Assembly (NCBI GenBank): GCA_030706605.1
Contig: JAUZOE010000008.1
Span: 1-64,000 of the forward strand
Reading direction: 5' to 3'
From: Bacteroidota bacterium
Lineage (GTDB): Bacteria; Bacteroidota; Bacteroidia; Chitinophagales; Chitinophagaceae
Length of the DNA: 64,000 bases
In this document: positions 23,555 to 32,723 of the stretch, piece by piece
How positions within the stretch are numbered: the first letter of the stretch is position 1
Layout of the letters: each line of letters opens with the position of its first letter
Position numbers and translations under genes: made by a program
The notes under the pieces: generated by a model
Told to the model about the DNA's origin: nothing
The model's input: only the letters and a program-made list of their open reading frames with translations
Database searches by the model: none

Positions 23555-25117
23555 ATGAGTAGTTTATTTATTACGAAGCCTGTAAGCCATTTGATGCATG
23601 AAGCAGGTGAATCTGAAAACAGTTTAAAAAGAACATTAGGCCCGTTAAACCTTATAGCACTTGGAATTGGCGCCATCATTGGCGCAGGGTTATTTGTAAG
23701 AACTGCCGCTGCTGCTGCACAGCACGCAGGCCCTTCCGTAACTTATGGGTTTGTAGTCGCTTCGCTGGGCTGCGCTTTTGCAGGATTATGCTATGCAGAA
23801 TTTGCCTCAATGATCCCGATTGCCGGTAGCGCTTACACGTATTCTTATGCTACCATGGGCGAATTTATTGCGTGGATCATCGGCTGGGATCTTATCCTGG
23901 AATATGGCGTGGGTGCTGCTACAGTAGCGATTGCCTGGGCAGAATATTTCAATAAATTTTTACAAATCTTCCATACTCAAATTCCTTATGAATGGTGTCA
24001 TTCGCCTTTCAATGTCTCGACGGACCACCTGCATCATGGAATTATGAATCTTCCTGCGTTGGGAATTGTAATTATCCTTTCACTTTTATTGATAAGAGGA
24101 ATGCAGGAATCCGCTTTGGTAAATTCAATCATTGTAATATTAAAAGTAGCCATTGTTGTAGTGGTAATTGTTGTTGGGTGGGAATATATGAAACCGGAAA
24201 ACCATACTCCTTTTATACCGGCACCCACTATTTATACCGATCACATGGGAATTTCCTATCACTATGGAGGAATATTAGGAATACTGGGAGCGGCGGGTGT
24301 TGTCTTCTTTGCCTTTATTGGTTTCGATGCAGTTTCTACTGCAGCGCAGGAAACCAGGAATCCGGGTAAGGATATGCCAATCGGCATTTTGGGATCATTG
24401 GTAATCTGTACCATTTTATACATTTTATTTTCTTATGTGCTTACCGGAGTTGCTTCCGTAGAAGAATTCAGAAACCAGGGAAGTGAAGCCTCTGTTGTTT
24501 ATGCCATTGAACACATGAGCGGCTCTATGGTGGGCGGCGTGTGGGTACCCGCTTTTAAATGGTTAAGTGATTTAGTGACTATAGCGATTCTCGCAGGATT
24601 CTCATCGGTAATCCTGGTAATGCTGATGGGGCAATCAAGGGTATTTTATTCAATGAGTAAAGACGGGTTGGTGCCAAGAGTTTTCGCTGATATTCATCCA
24701 AAATTCAAAACTCCTTATAAGTCTAATTTAATTTTCATGGCATTGGTTGGCGCTTTTTCGGTTTTCATACCGGGCGATATTGTGGGTGATATGACGAGCA
24801 TAGGAACCCTGTTTGCTTTTATCCTGGTATGCGCCGGCGTGTGGATCATGCGGGTAAAGCATCCGGAATTAAAAAGAGGTTTCAAAGTTCCTGCGTTTCG
24901 GGTAGTTTCTATTGCCGGAATTGTAGTTTGTGCAGCAATGATCTTTGGATTGGGCTGGACCAACTGGGTTCGACTTTTCGGCTGGTTACTCATCGGTTTT
25001 ATTATATATTTTGGATATAGCCGCCATCACAGCCGTTTAAGGAATCCGGATAAATATCCTTATGATGACCGCGAAAAAGCTCACGAAATTCGGGAAGATA
25101 TTCCACCACTTATTTAA
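23555..25117 (+). CDS. APC-family amino acid permease (cationic type)
   Basis: A 520-residue transporter with 12 predicted membrane spans. The N-terminal NLIALGIGAIIGAGLFVRTA and YAEFASMIPIAGSAYTYSYA are typical of CAT-type and YfnA/YhdG-like amino acid permeases. GFDAVSTAAQETRNPGKDMPIGI is the conserved cytoplasmic motif. It probably imports a cationic or branched amino acid by H+ symport. It is monocistronic, with a terminator 12 bp after the stop. Confidence 0.9.
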   Translation: MSSLFITKPVSHLMHEAGESENSLKRTLGPLNLIALGIGAIIGAGLFVRTAAAAAQHAGPSVTYGFVVASLGCAFAGLCYAEFASMIPIAGSAYTYSYATMGEFIAWIIGWDLILEYGVGAATVAIAWAEYFNKFLQIFHTQIPYEWCHSPFNVSTDHLHHGIMNLPALGIVIILSLLLIRGMQESALVNSIIVILKVAIVVVVIVVGWEYMKPENHTPFIPAPTIYTDHMGISYHYGGILGILGAAGVVFFAFIGFDAVSTAAQETRNPGKDMPIGILGSLVICTILYILFSYVLTGVASVEEFRNQGSEASVVYAIEHMSGSMVGGVWVPAFKWLSDLVTIAILAGFSSVILVMLMGQSRVFYSMSKDGLVPRVFADIHPKFKTPYKSNLIFMALVGAFSVFIPGDIVGDMTSIGTLFAFILVCAGVWIMRVKHPELKRGFKVPAFRVVSIAGIVVCAAMIFGLGWTNWVRLFGWLLIGFIIYFGYSRHHSRLRNPDKYPYDDREKAHEIREDIPPLI

Positions 25118-25128
25118 TCAATATTAAT

Positions 25129-25159
25129 AAAAACCGTTTCAATATTTGAAGCGGTTTTT
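25129..25159 (+). terminator. Intrinsic terminator after the amino acid permease
   Basis: AAAAACCGTTTCA and TGAAGCGGTTTTT form a 13-bp stem with one G-T pair and a 5-nt loop, ending in T5. Confidence 0.8.
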
Positions 25160-25331
25160 ATTTTTAAAGAAGGAACAGTAAACCAACTTTTATTCGGTAT
25201 TTTTATTTTGTAAAAAAGAACTTCTATGAAGTTTTTTTATCGGTTCAGATAACCTTTCGCACAAAGCCGTACTGCATATCTGCCATGGGAGATTCCACAA
25301 TATCTTTTTTCTTCATGCTCCTCAATATGAT

Positions 25332-26294
25332 CTACTTTTTTATGGATAATATATTTTTATCCAAGTTCAATTTCACATTGGTTGCCTGATCTGCAGTAAC
25401 ATAAAGCTTGGTAAGTGGATTATTAGAATGTTCAAAATCAGTCAGGTGAGAATTTTGTGAAATATTAAGAGTGGAAATTTGATTGTCATCAATACGAAGT
25501 GAATAAAGTTTTGGATTATGGGAAACATTAAGAGTTATCAGGTTATTTTTTGAACAATCAATATCATCAAGAACTATGTTTTTTGAAATATCTATATTTG
25601 AAATTTGATTGTTATCGCAATCTATTTTATGAATCAGTACGTTTTCTGAAAGATTCAACGAAGTAATGTTATTACCTGAACAACTTAATGACGTCAATTT
25701 TTTATTTAATGATAAATTAAGATATTTGAGTTTGTTATTATCACAGGACAATGACTGAAGCACGGAATTTTTTGCTAAATCTAATTTTGTAAGATTATTT
25801 ACAGTACAGAGCAAACCCGTTAAATTTTTATTTTTAGACACATCTAATTTTACAAGAAGATTAGAAGCACAAGACAAATCAGTTAATTTCATGTTACCAG
25901 ATAAATCTAAAGCAGCAAGTTTATTCTCTGAGCACGCAAGTGTCTTCATGTTTATGTTTTTAAACACGTCTAAATTTGTAATGTTATTATTTGAACAATC
26001 AATATCATCAAGAACTACATTTTTAGATACATTTAAAGTAGTAAGTTCATTATTGTTGCAGGCCAGATCTTTTATATTTTTAAATGATTCTATCCCTTCT
26101 AATGAAGAAATAGAATCATAAGAAACATTAATGGATGTTATCAACAGTGCTTCATTCTCTTGAATTTTACCATCATGGTTTATATCTACTCCCGCAGCTA
26201 TTAAAGCTTTTTTGAAATTAGCATCAGGAATATTTACAATTTGGGCTTTCAGTGCAGGTGACAAGGCACAAAGTATTATAAGTATTTTTTTCAT
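25332..26294 (-). CDS. Secreted leucine-rich-repeat protein with EF-hand loop
   Basis: A 320-residue protein with a signal peptide (MKKILIILCALSPALKAQ). Residues about 37-48 form a canonical EF-hand calcium loop, DINHDGKIQENE. From about residue 80 onward there are roughly eleven repeats of 21 residues following C-x-N-N-x-L/I-x-x-L-x-V/L-S-x-N, the pattern of bacterial LRR surface proteins. Repeats near the start and end share the identical phrase VLDDIDCS, pointing to internal duplication. There is no type IX secretion tail. A role in protein or glycan binding at the cell surface is likely but unproven. Confidence 0.85.
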   Translation of the reverse strand: MKKILIILCALSPALKAQIVNIPDANFKKALIAAGVDINHDGKIQENEALLITSINVSYDSISSLEGIESFKNIKDLACNNNELTTLNVSKNVVLDDIDCSNNNITNLDVFKNINMKTLACSENKLAALDLSGNMKLTDLSCASNLLVKLDVSKNKNLTGLLCTVNNLTKLDLAKNSVLQSLSCDNNKLKYLNLSLNKKLTSLSCSGNNITSLNLSENVLIHKIDCDNNQISNIDISKNIVLDDIDCSKNNLITLNVSHNPKLYSLRIDDNQISTLNISQNSHLTDFEHSNNPLTKLYVTADQATNVKLNLDKNILSIKK

Positions 26295-26400
26295 TTTTTT
26301 TTGTGATTTACTTTAGCTTTTATTTTTTTGTTTTTTTTTGATTAACCAAATATATTCAAATTAATATACTAAATGTGTAAATTTTATTAGATGTGTAATT

Positions 26401-26518
26401 CCCTCTCTTGGCGCGAGTATGTTCCATCTTATCTTGATTATAAAAAAGTAACTTTAGCGCATTTTGGTAGCCTGGCTTTGTGTGTTGGCTATACTTGTGC
26501 TATATTGGAAAGATTGGT
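26401..26518 (+). repeat. Upstream part of the RAYT duplication, copy 1
   Basis: About 118 bp nearly identical to 27276-27393 (both hold GGCGCGAGTATGTTCC and TGTGTTGGCTATACTTGTGC). With the RAYT genes and REPs it shows that a block of about 0.8 kb was duplicated in tandem. Confidence 0.8.
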
Positions 26519-26620
26519 CTTTCCCGAGCCGTGTTTTATATGACAAAAACAACTTTTATTTGGTATTTTTATTTTCATAAATACCATTTACAAATGATAC
26601 CCGAAAAAAATTACACGCTG

Positions 26621-26642
26621 TTGTTGGCGTCCCCGCCAACAA
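26621..26642. repeat. REP hairpin 1 (upstream of RAYT copy 1)
   Basis: TTGTTGGCG-TCCC-CGCCAACAA, a 9-bp perfect stem with 4-nt loop. The downstream hairpins carry the complementary loop GGGA, so upstream and downstream REPs are in opposite orientation. Confidence 0.8.
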
Positions 26643-26676
26643 TTTTACTTTACATACAATAGTTTACATTTAAGCA

Positions 26677-27192
26677 ATGCTTCTAAATTATCATACAGAA
26701 TTTTTAACTACTACTATCTATAACTGGAATCACCTTCTTAGGGAAGATTGCTATAAACAAATCATTATAAATTCTTTTGACTGGCTCTATCAAAATAAAA
26801 AATGTACGATCAATTGTTTTGTGATAATGCCCAATCACATTCATCTTTTATGGAAAATTTCGGACGGATTTGAAAGAAAGGAAGTACAAGGTGCTTTTTT
26901 GAGTTTCACAGCGCATGAATTCAAAAAGCACCTGAAGAAGAACGCCCCGAAACTATTGGAAGATTATTATGTAAATAAATCGGACAGAAGCTTTCAATTT
27001 TGGGAACGTGAGCCAATGGTCAAAGAATGTTGGACGGAAAAGTTTTTTAGGCAGAAATTTAATTATATCCATTTTAATCCTTGTCAGCCACACTGGAACC
27101 TCGCTTCTTTACCAGAAGATTATAAATGGTCTTCGGCAAATTTCTATGAAAAGGGAATAAAGGATTTTACTTTTTTAACCGATTTTAGATAA
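26677..27192 (+). CDS. REP-associated tyrosine transposase (RAYT), copy 1
   Basis: A 171-residue Y1_Tnp (HUH) protein. The HUH metal motif is FVIMPNHIHLLW (H54, H56), and the catalytic Tyr is Y130 in KFNYIHFNPCQPHW. The C-terminal EDYKWSSANFY is typical of RAYTs. It is about 94 % identical to the copy at 27475, with roughly ten substitutions. It lies between REP hairpins (26621-26642 and 27204-27227), forming a REPtron. RAYTs cut single-stranded REP hairpins and are thought to spread them; they are usually domesticated single-copy genes, so a tandem pair is unusual. Confidence 0.9.
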   Translation: MLLNYHTEFLTTTIYNWNHLLREDCYKQIIINSFDWLYQNKKCTINCFVIMPNHIHLLWKISDGFERKEVQGAFLSFTAHEFKKHLKKNAPKLLEDYYVNKSDRSFQFWEREPMVKECWTEKFFRQKFNYIHFNPCQPHWNLASLPEDYKWSSANFYEKGIKDFTFLTDFR

Positions 27193-27203
27193 TTTAAATT
27201 ATT

Positions 27204-27227
27204 GTTGTTGGCGGGGACGCCAACAAC
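27204..27227. repeat. REP hairpin 2 (downstream of RAYT copy 1)
   Basis: GTTGTTGGCG-GGGA-CGCCAACAAC, a 10-bp perfect stem, 11 bp after the stop codon. The arms match the upstream REP but the loop is complementary. A partial REP follows at about 27260-27290, fused to the second duplication unit. Confidence 0.8.
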
Positions 27228-27275
27228 AGCAGGAACAGTAGATTTTATTCAAATATTCACGCTGTTGTTGGCGTC

Positions 27276-27393
27276 CCCTCTGTTGGCGCGAGTATGTTCC
27301 ATCTTATCTTGATTATAAAAAAGTAACGTTAGCGCAAGTTTGGTAGCCTGGCTTTGTGTGTTGGCTATACTTGTGCTATCTTGGAAAGATTGG
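27276..27393 (+). repeat. Upstream part of the RAYT duplication, copy 2
   Basis: Matches 26401-26518 at an offset of 875 bp. The following sequence to REP 3 is about 77 bp shorter than in copy 1, so an insertion or deletion has occurred since duplication. Confidence 0.8.
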
Positions 27394-27418
27394 TTTTATT
27401 AAGCATGAGTCCACGCTG

Positions 27419-27440
27419 TTGTTGGCGTCCCCGCCAACAA
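27419..27440. repeat. REP hairpin 3 (upstream of RAYT copy 2)
   Basis: Identical to the hairpin at 26621-26642, offset 798 bp, with the same TCCC loop. Confidence 0.8.
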
Positions 27441-27474
27441 TTTTACTTTACTTACAATAGTTTACATTTAATTA

Positions 27475-27990
27475 ATGCTTTTAAATTACCATACCGAATT
27501 TTTAACTGCTACTATCTATAACTGGAATCACCTTCTTAAGGAAGATCGCTATAAACAAATCATCATAAATTCTTTTGACTGGCTTTCTCAAAATAAAAAA
27601 TGTACGATCAATTGTTTTGTGATAATGCCCAATCATATTCATGTTATATGGAAAATTTCGGACGGATTCGAAAGAAAGGATGTACAAGGTGCTTTTTTGA
27701 GTTTTACAGCGCACGAATTCAAAAAGCAACTGAAGAAGAACACCCCGAAACTATTGGAAGATTATTATGTAAATAAATCAGACAGAAGCTTTCAATTTTG
27801 GGAACGTGAGCCAATGATCAAAGAATGTTGGACGGAAAAGTTTTTTAGGCAGAAATTTAATTATATCCATTTTAATCCTTGTCAGCCACACTGGAACCTC
27901 GCTTCTTTACCAGAAGATTATAAATGGTCTTCGGCAAATTTCTATGAAAAAGGAGTAAAGGATTTTACTTTTTTAACCGATTTTAGGTAA
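27475..27990 (+). CDS. REP-associated tyrosine transposase (RAYT), copy 2
   Basis: A 171-residue protein with the same HUH motif (MPNHIHVIW) and Y130 in NYIHFNP as copy 1. Differences are mostly conservative (for example HLL to HVI, KEV to KDV, KHL to KQL). Both copies keep all motif residues and are free of stops, so both may be active. The flanking REPs at 27419-27440 and 28002-28025 complete the second REPtron. It converges with the prolyl oligopeptidase gene only 63 bp away. Confidence 0.9.
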   Translation: MLLNYHTEFLTATIYNWNHLLKEDRYKQIIINSFDWLSQNKKCTINCFVIMPNHIHVIWKISDGFERKDVQGAFLSFTAHEFKKQLKKNTPKLLEDYYVNKSDRSFQFWEREPMIKECWTEKFFRQKFNYIHFNPCQPHWNLASLPEDYKWSSANFYEKGVKDFTFLTDFR

Positions 27991-28001
27991 TTTAAATTAT
28001 T

Positions 28002-28025
28002 GTTGTTGGCGGGGACGCCAACAAC
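28002..28025. repeat. REP hairpin 4 (downstream of RAYT copy 2)
   Basis: Same as 27204-27227 at an offset of 798 bp. It sits between converging genes and could serve as a transcription terminator or mRNA-stabilising hairpin. Confidence 0.8.
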
Positions 28026-28053
28026 AGCAGGAAAGCTCCCGAAAGTTTTACAA

Positions 28054-30162
28054 TCACTTAAAATCCATTCCCAGATTATACATCACAAAACTCCAGATAT
28101 CGGCAGCTTCATCAATTTGTTTATCAGTAGGTTTTCCGGCTCCATGGCCTGCTTTGGTTTCTATACGAATTAAAGTTGGATTGGTACCGTCATTATCAGC
28201 CTGCAAAGTCGCGGCAAATTTAAAGCTGTGAGCCGGCACTACCCTGTCGTCGTGATCGGCAGTGGTGATTAATGTTGCCGGATATTTTATACCCGGTTTC
28301 AAATTTTGTAAAGGAGAATATTTGATGAGATTTTCAAAATCTTCTTTCTTATCGCTTCTTCCGTATTCCGTTGCCCACGCCCATCCAATAGTAAATAAAT
28401 GATAACGCAACATATCCATCACCCCTACCTGCGGAATCGCCACTTTAAAAAGATCAGGCCTTTGTGTCATTACTGCGCCAACCAGCAAACCTCCGTTGCT
28501 GCCGCCACGAATGGCTAATTTAGAAGGATTGGTATATTTTTTCTCAATTAAGAATTGAGCTGCCGCAATAAAATCATTAAACACATTTTGTTTGTTTTGC
28601 AACATTCCTTCCTTGTGCCAGGCTTCTCCATATTCACTGCCACCACGCAGGTTTACCACTACATATACACCACCCTGCTCCAAAAAGAATGCATTGGAAA
28701 TAGAAAAAGCCGGCGTCATTGGAATATTAAAACCACCATAGCCGTATATCAATACCGGGTTTTTTCCATTAAGTTTTAATCCTTTCTTGAAGGTAATGAA
28801 CATCGGCACTTTTGCACCATCCTTACTGATACAAAACAATTGCAATGTTTGGTAATTATCCGCATTTACTTTTGCTTCACTTTTACGGAAAAGTGTCGAT
28901 TTCCCTGTTCCAATATTATACCTAAAAATAGAAGCCGGGTAATCGAATGATGTATAAGAATAAAAAAGTTCTTTGTCCTTCTTATGTGCACTAAAACCCC
29001 CGGCAGTGCCTATTCCCGGCAATTCAATTTGTTGGGCATGATAACCTTTGTAATCCGTTTGATATACCCTGCTTGATGCATCCTGCAAATAAGTAAGAAA
29101 CAATTTACTTCCTGCTGTTCCCACAGATTCAAGCAATTCTTTTCGTTCAGGAATTACGGTCTCCCATTTTTCTCTTGAAGGATTTTTTGGATCGATCAAA
29201 ACTACTTTGTAGTTCGGTGCATCCGCATTGGTGCGAACCAAAATTTTATCACCATCATTATCTATTGCGTTTGATTCTGTATCGAAACCTTTTACCAGCA
29301 AAACAAAATCATTTTTTGGCGATTGATTTTGCATGTCTTTCACCCAAATTTCCGAACCACTTGTCCCTTCACTTTTCGTTACAACTAAAAAATGTTCATC
29401 TTCTGTAAGCCACGCTCCTATTATCCTTAATGGATGTTCTTTGTCTTCATAAATCAATACGTCGTCACTTTGTGGCGTGCCTATCTTATGAAAATAAACT
29501 TTGTGGTGTTGATTTTGAAGAGTCAGCTTTTCCTTGTCATCTGTTTGAGGATAACGGCTGTAATAAAACCCTTCATCACCTTTCCATGAGGTGCCACTGA
29601 ATTTTATAAATTTCAATTCATCTTTTAATAAACTTTTGTCAGCCACATTCATCACATGAGCTACTTCCCAGTCGCTACCAGCCTGCGCTTCCAAATAAAC
29701 GGCATACTTATTCGATTTACTGAAAGAAGGAATACCAATGGCGGCAGTACCGTCTTTACTCATTTTGTTGGGGTCGATAAAAACTTCCGGTTTGGCATTT
29801 AATCCTTCCTGGCGGTACAAGACAGCCTGGTTTTGCAAACCATCGTTCTTATAGAAATAATAATAATCACCTTCTTTAAAGGGAGAACCATAGCGCGTAT
29901 AATTCCACATCAACTTCAATTGGGCCTTCACTTTTTTGCGAAACGGAATTTGAGATAAATAGGTTTCGGTTACTACATTTTCTTCCTTTACCCACGCTTT
30001 TGTTTCTTCACTATTATCATCTTCGAGCCAGCGGTAGGGATCTTTTACAATCGTTCCAAAATAGTTGTCTTCCTGTTTTGTTTTTTTAGTATCCGGATAT
30101 TTTATTTGGGAGAAAGTTTGCGTAGTTACCGACATAAGTAAAATGAAAAATAAGTTCTTCAT
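28054..30162 (-). CDS. Prolyl oligopeptidase family serine peptidase
   Basis: A 702-residue S9A peptidase when started at MKNLFFILLMSVTTQTFSQ, which gives a signal peptide; an ATG six codons earlier is in frame but spoils it. The N-terminal part is a seven-bladed propeller beginning KQEDNYFGTIVKDPYRWLED. The catalytic domain has Ser in RGGSNGGLLVGA, Asp in DHDDRVVPAHSF and His in KAGHGAGKP. It cleaves after proline in short peptides, here in the periplasm. It is monocistronic. Confidence 0.93.
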   Translation of the reverse strand: MKNLFFILLMSVTTQTFSQIKYPDTKKTKQEDNYFGTIVKDPYRWLEDDNSEETKAWVKEENVVTETYLSQIPFRKKVKAQLKLMWNYTRYGSPFKEGDYYYFYKNDGLQNQAVLYRQEGLNAKPEVFIDPNKMSKDGTAAIGIPSFSKSNKYAVYLEAQAGSDWEVAHVMNVADKSLLKDELKFIKFSGTSWKGDEGFYYSRYPQTDDKEKLTLQNQHHKVYFHKIGTPQSDDVLIYEDKEHPLRIIGAWLTEDEHFLVVTKSEGTSGSEIWVKDMQNQSPKNDFVLLVKGFDTESNAIDNDGDKILVRTNADAPNYKVVLIDPKNPSREKWETVIPERKELLESVGTAGSKLFLTYLQDASSRVYQTDYKGYHAQQIELPGIGTAGGFSAHKKDKELFYSYTSFDYPASIFRYNIGTGKSTLFRKSEAKVNADNYQTLQLFCISKDGAKVPMFITFKKGLKLNGKNPVLIYGYGGFNIPMTPAFSISNAFFLEQGGVYVVVNLRGGSEYGEAWHKEGMLQNKQNVFNDFIAAAQFLIEKKYTNPSKLAIRGGSNGGLLVGAVMTQRPDLFKVAIPQVGVMDMLRYHLFTIGWAWATEYGRSDKKEDFENLIKYSPLQNLKPGIKYPATLITTADHDDRVVPAHSFKFAATLQADNDGTNPTLIRIETKAGHGAGKPTDKQIDEAADIWSFVMYNLGMDFK

Positions 30163-30266
30163 AATAAATTCAATTATCAAATGAAGTTAGAGTAATTTAA
30201 AAAAATAAGAGTTATGTTTTTAAGAAATAACTGAGGCAGTAAACCAACAAAAATAAAGATTCTCAT

Positions 30267-31148
30267 TTAGCCGATTCCATTCACCTGCACTTCCCTGTTT
30301 ATCTTAACCACCAATCCCTGCAAAACCTTTCCAGGCCCACATTCAGTAAATTGGGTAGCACCATCTGCAATCATTTGTTCAACTGTTTGTGTCCATTTTA
30401 CAGGGCCGGTTAATTGGGCGATCAGGTTCGATTTTATTTCAGATGGATTGGTAACACCTTTTGCCACTACATTTTGATATACGGGGCAAAAAGGAGTATT
30501 GAATTTTGTATTTTCAATTGCGTCAGCTAATTCATCTTTTGCAGGTTGCATTAAAGGTGAATGAAAAGCGCCACCTACGGGAAGAACCAAAGCCCGTTTA
30601 GCTCCTGCTTCTTTTAACAGAATACATGCTTCTTCGATACCTTTCATCGAACCGGAAATCACGATTTGGCCGGGACAATTGTAGTTAGCTGGAACTACTA
30701 CCTCATTTATAATATCAGCACAAATGTCTTCAACCTTTTTATCCTCCAACCCAAGAATAGCCGCCATGGTGGAAGGATTGATTTCACAGGCTTTTTGCAT
30801 TGCTTTCGCTCTTACAGAAACTAATTTTAAAGCATCCACAAAACTCAGGCAGTCATTAGCAACCAAAGCAGAAAACTCGCCAAGCGAATGCCCCGCAACC
30901 ATATCGGGTTTTGTATTGGCGATGGTTTTAAAGGCGATCACCGAATGCAAAAAAACCGCAGGTTGCGTTACATTCGTTTGCTTTAATTCATCGGCAGTTC
31001 CAAAAAACATAATATCCGAAATCGGGAAACTCAGTACATCATTGGCTTCATCAAAAAGCAATTTTGCCTGGTCATCCTCATCATATAAATTTTTACCCAT
31101 TCCAATAAACTGGGACCCCTGCCCGGGAAATACAAAAGCATGCTTCAT
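30267..31148 (-). CDS. fabD: Malonyl-CoA:ACP transacylase
   Basis: A 293-residue enzyme of fatty acid synthesis that loads malonate on acyl carrier protein. The N-terminus AFVFPGQGSQFIGMGKNLY and the nucleophile motif VAGHSLGEFSALVA (Ser about 90) are diagnostic. The catalytic His is in GGAFHSPLM. The length is normal for FabD. It is downstream of folE on the same strand with 17 bp between, so the two may share a transcript, although the functions differ. Confidence 0.95.
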   Translation of the reverse strand: MKHAFVFPGQGSQFIGMGKNLYDEDDQAKLLFDEANDVLSFPISDIMFFGTADELKQTNVTQPAVFLHSVIAFKTIANTKPDMVAGHSLGEFSALVANDCLSFVDALKLVSVRAKAMQKACEINPSTMAAILGLEDKKVEDICADIINEVVVPANYNCPGQIVISGSMKGIEEACILLKEAGAKRALVLPVGGAFHSPLMQPAKDELADAIENTKFNTPFCPVYQNVVAKGVTNPSEIKSNLIAQLTGPVKWTQTVEQMIADGATQFTECGPGKVLQGLVVKINREVQVNGIG

Positions 31149-31165
31149 TGATATGTTTGTTTTAT

Positions 31166-31771
31166 TTATTTTGTTTTCAAAAGATCGGCCTGGATAAGAT
31201 TGATAAATTCATTACGCGTACTCTGTTTTTCAAATTCACCAAAAAAAGCAGAAGTAGTAGTTACTGAGTTTTGCTTTTGAACGCCCCGCATCATCATACA
31301 CAAATGCTCAGCTTCTATAACGACTGCCACGCCAAGCGGGTTTAAAGTTTCTTTGATGGCATCTAATATTTGCGAAGTCAATCTTTCCTGCACCTGCAAT
31401 CTTCGGGCAAATACATCTACCACTCTTGCCAGTTTGCTTAAACCGGTAATCCAGCCATTTGGTATATAAGCGATGTGCGCTTTGCCAAAAAACGGCAACA
31501 TATGGTGCTCGCACATGCTATACAATTCTATATTTTTTACAATGATCATTTCATTCACTTCTTCATGAAATTTTGCAGAATTTAAAATGACGTGGGCATC
31601 CATTCCGTATCCCTGCGTACAATACTGCATTGCCCTGGCAATTCGTTCAGGCGTTTTCAATAACCCTTCCCGGTCTGGATCTTCACCAATCAACTTAAGG
31701 GTTTCACGATAGTTTTTCATCAAACCTTCCGTAACATCTTCATCGTAATGCTCAATCTTTTTATAAGCCAT
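31166..31771 (-). CDS. folE: GTP cyclohydrolase I
   Basis: A 201-residue enzyme that converts GTP to 7,8-dihydroneopterin triphosphate, the first step to folate, and also to biopterin or queuosine precursors. The zinc and catalytic site is in [21 protein letters not shown], and the C-terminal [14 protein letters not shown] and [12 protein letters not shown] carry further active-site residues. It follows two PTPS paralogues (25 bp gap), so the cluster can turn its product into a reduced pterin. Confidence 0.95.
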   Translation of the reverse strand: MAYKKIEHYDEDVTEGLMKNYRETLKLIGEDPDREGLLKTPERIARAMQYCTQGYGMDAHVILNSAKFHEEVNEMIIVKNIELYSMCEHHMLPFFGKAHIAYIPNGWITGLSKLARVVDVFARRLQVQERLTSQILDAIKETLNPLGVAVVIEAEHLCMMMRGVQKQNSVTTTSAFFGEFEKQSTRNEFINLIQADLLKTK

Positions 31772-31796
31772 AAAATATTGTATTTATAATAAAAAA

Positions 31797-32213
31797 TTAT
31801 TCTGCAGGATATTCTGCAAAATTCCTGGGTGTTTCATACAGGCGTACCTGCAAATCCATTTTAGTATCTATTTTACTACGCAAAATATTATAAATAACAA
31901 TTACAATATTTTCAACGGTAGGATTCAGTTTAGCAAATTCGGGTAGATCCAGGTTAAGATTCTTATGATCTAATTTTTCCAAAATTTCTTCTTTAATGAT
32001 ATCGCTCAAAAACTTTAAATCAATAACAAAGCCGGTATCAGCGGCAGGTACCCCTGTCACCTTTACTTCCATTTCATAATTATGTCCATGATAATTCGGA
32101 TTATTACACTTGCCAAAAACTATATTATTTTTAGCATCATCCCATGCAGGATTATGCAATCGGTGTGCTGCATTAAAATGCTCTCTTCTGTAAACTGATA
32201 CTCTTTTGTCCAT
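31797..32213 (-). CDS. 6-pyruvoyltetrahydropterin synthase / QueD family, paralogue 1
   Basis: A 138-residue member of the PTPS/QueD family. Zinc ligands are His in REHFNAAHRLHNP and the pair in NYHGHNYEM; the catalytic Cys is in FGKCNNPNYHGH; KLDHKNLNLD and ENIVIVIYN follow. The FGKCNNPN form is closer to 6-pyruvoyltetrahydropterin synthase than to typical QueD. It acts on dihydroneopterin triphosphate from FolE. It is 26 bp from a second paralogue, and the pair may divide biopterin and queuosine roles. Confidence 0.9.
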   Translation of the reverse strand: MDKRVSVYRREHFNAAHRLHNPAWDDAKNNIVFGKCNNPNYHGHNYEMEVKVTGVPAADTGFVIDLKFLSDIIKEEILEKLDHKNLNLDLPEFAKLNPTVENIVIVIYNILRSKIDTKMDLQVRLYETPRNFAEYPAE

Positions 32214-32239
32214 TCTATAAATATAATTAATTCATTACT

Positions 32240-32650
32240 TTATTCACCAAAATATTCTACATAAATGCGTGGAGTTTCATACAATTTTATACAATGCAAT
32301 TGTACCTCTCCGGGTAAGCGGAGATTTAATTGTTTCCAGATGGCAATGGCAATATTTTCCGTGGAACACATTTTCCCTTTTAAAAATTCTACATCCAGGT
32401 TCAGATTTTTATGATCTAATTTTTCTAAAACAAACTGATTAATTAATAAACTTAAAATTTTTACATCAAATAAGAACCCCGTATCCTCAGACACTTCTCC
32501 CTTTATAGTGACATGCAATTCATAATTGTGCCCATGCCAGTTTTCATTGGCACATTTACCAAATACGATTTCATTTCTTTCCTTATCCCACGCAGGATTG
32601 TACAATTTATGAGCTGCATTAAAATGTTCTATCCGTGTTAAATAAACCAT
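32240..32650 (-). CDS. 6-pyruvoyltetrahydropterin synthase / QueD family, paralogue 2
   Basis: A 136-residue paralogue of the downstream gene. It keeps the His of HFNAAHKLYNP, the Cys of FGKCANENWHGHNY and KLDHKNLNLD, so it is probably active. It differs from paralogue 1 in the substrate-side loop (CANENW against CNNPNY). First gene of a run leading to folE and fabD. It is divergent from mqnB. Confidence 0.9.
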   Translation of the reverse strand: MVYLTRIEHFNAAHKLYNPAWDKERNEIVFGKCANENWHGHNYELHVTIKGEVSEDTGFLFDVKILSLLINQFVLEKLDHKNLNLDVEFLKGKMCSTENIAIAIWKQLNLRLPGEVQLHCIKLYETPRIYVEYFGE

Positions 32651-32723
32651 AATACCTTTTCAATAATTTTGGTAAAGGTAAAACCGAAATGCATAATACA
32701 ATTGTAAATACGAAATTTGCCTA

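Noticed and set aside
26621-28025. The repeated GTTGTTGGCG hairpins as a CRISPR array
   Set aside because: Only four palindromes flank two transposase genes with no regular short spacers; they are REP elements.
30724-31197. A 157-codon plus-strand frame
   Set aside because: Antisense to fabD and part of folE; a shadow of those well-supported genes.
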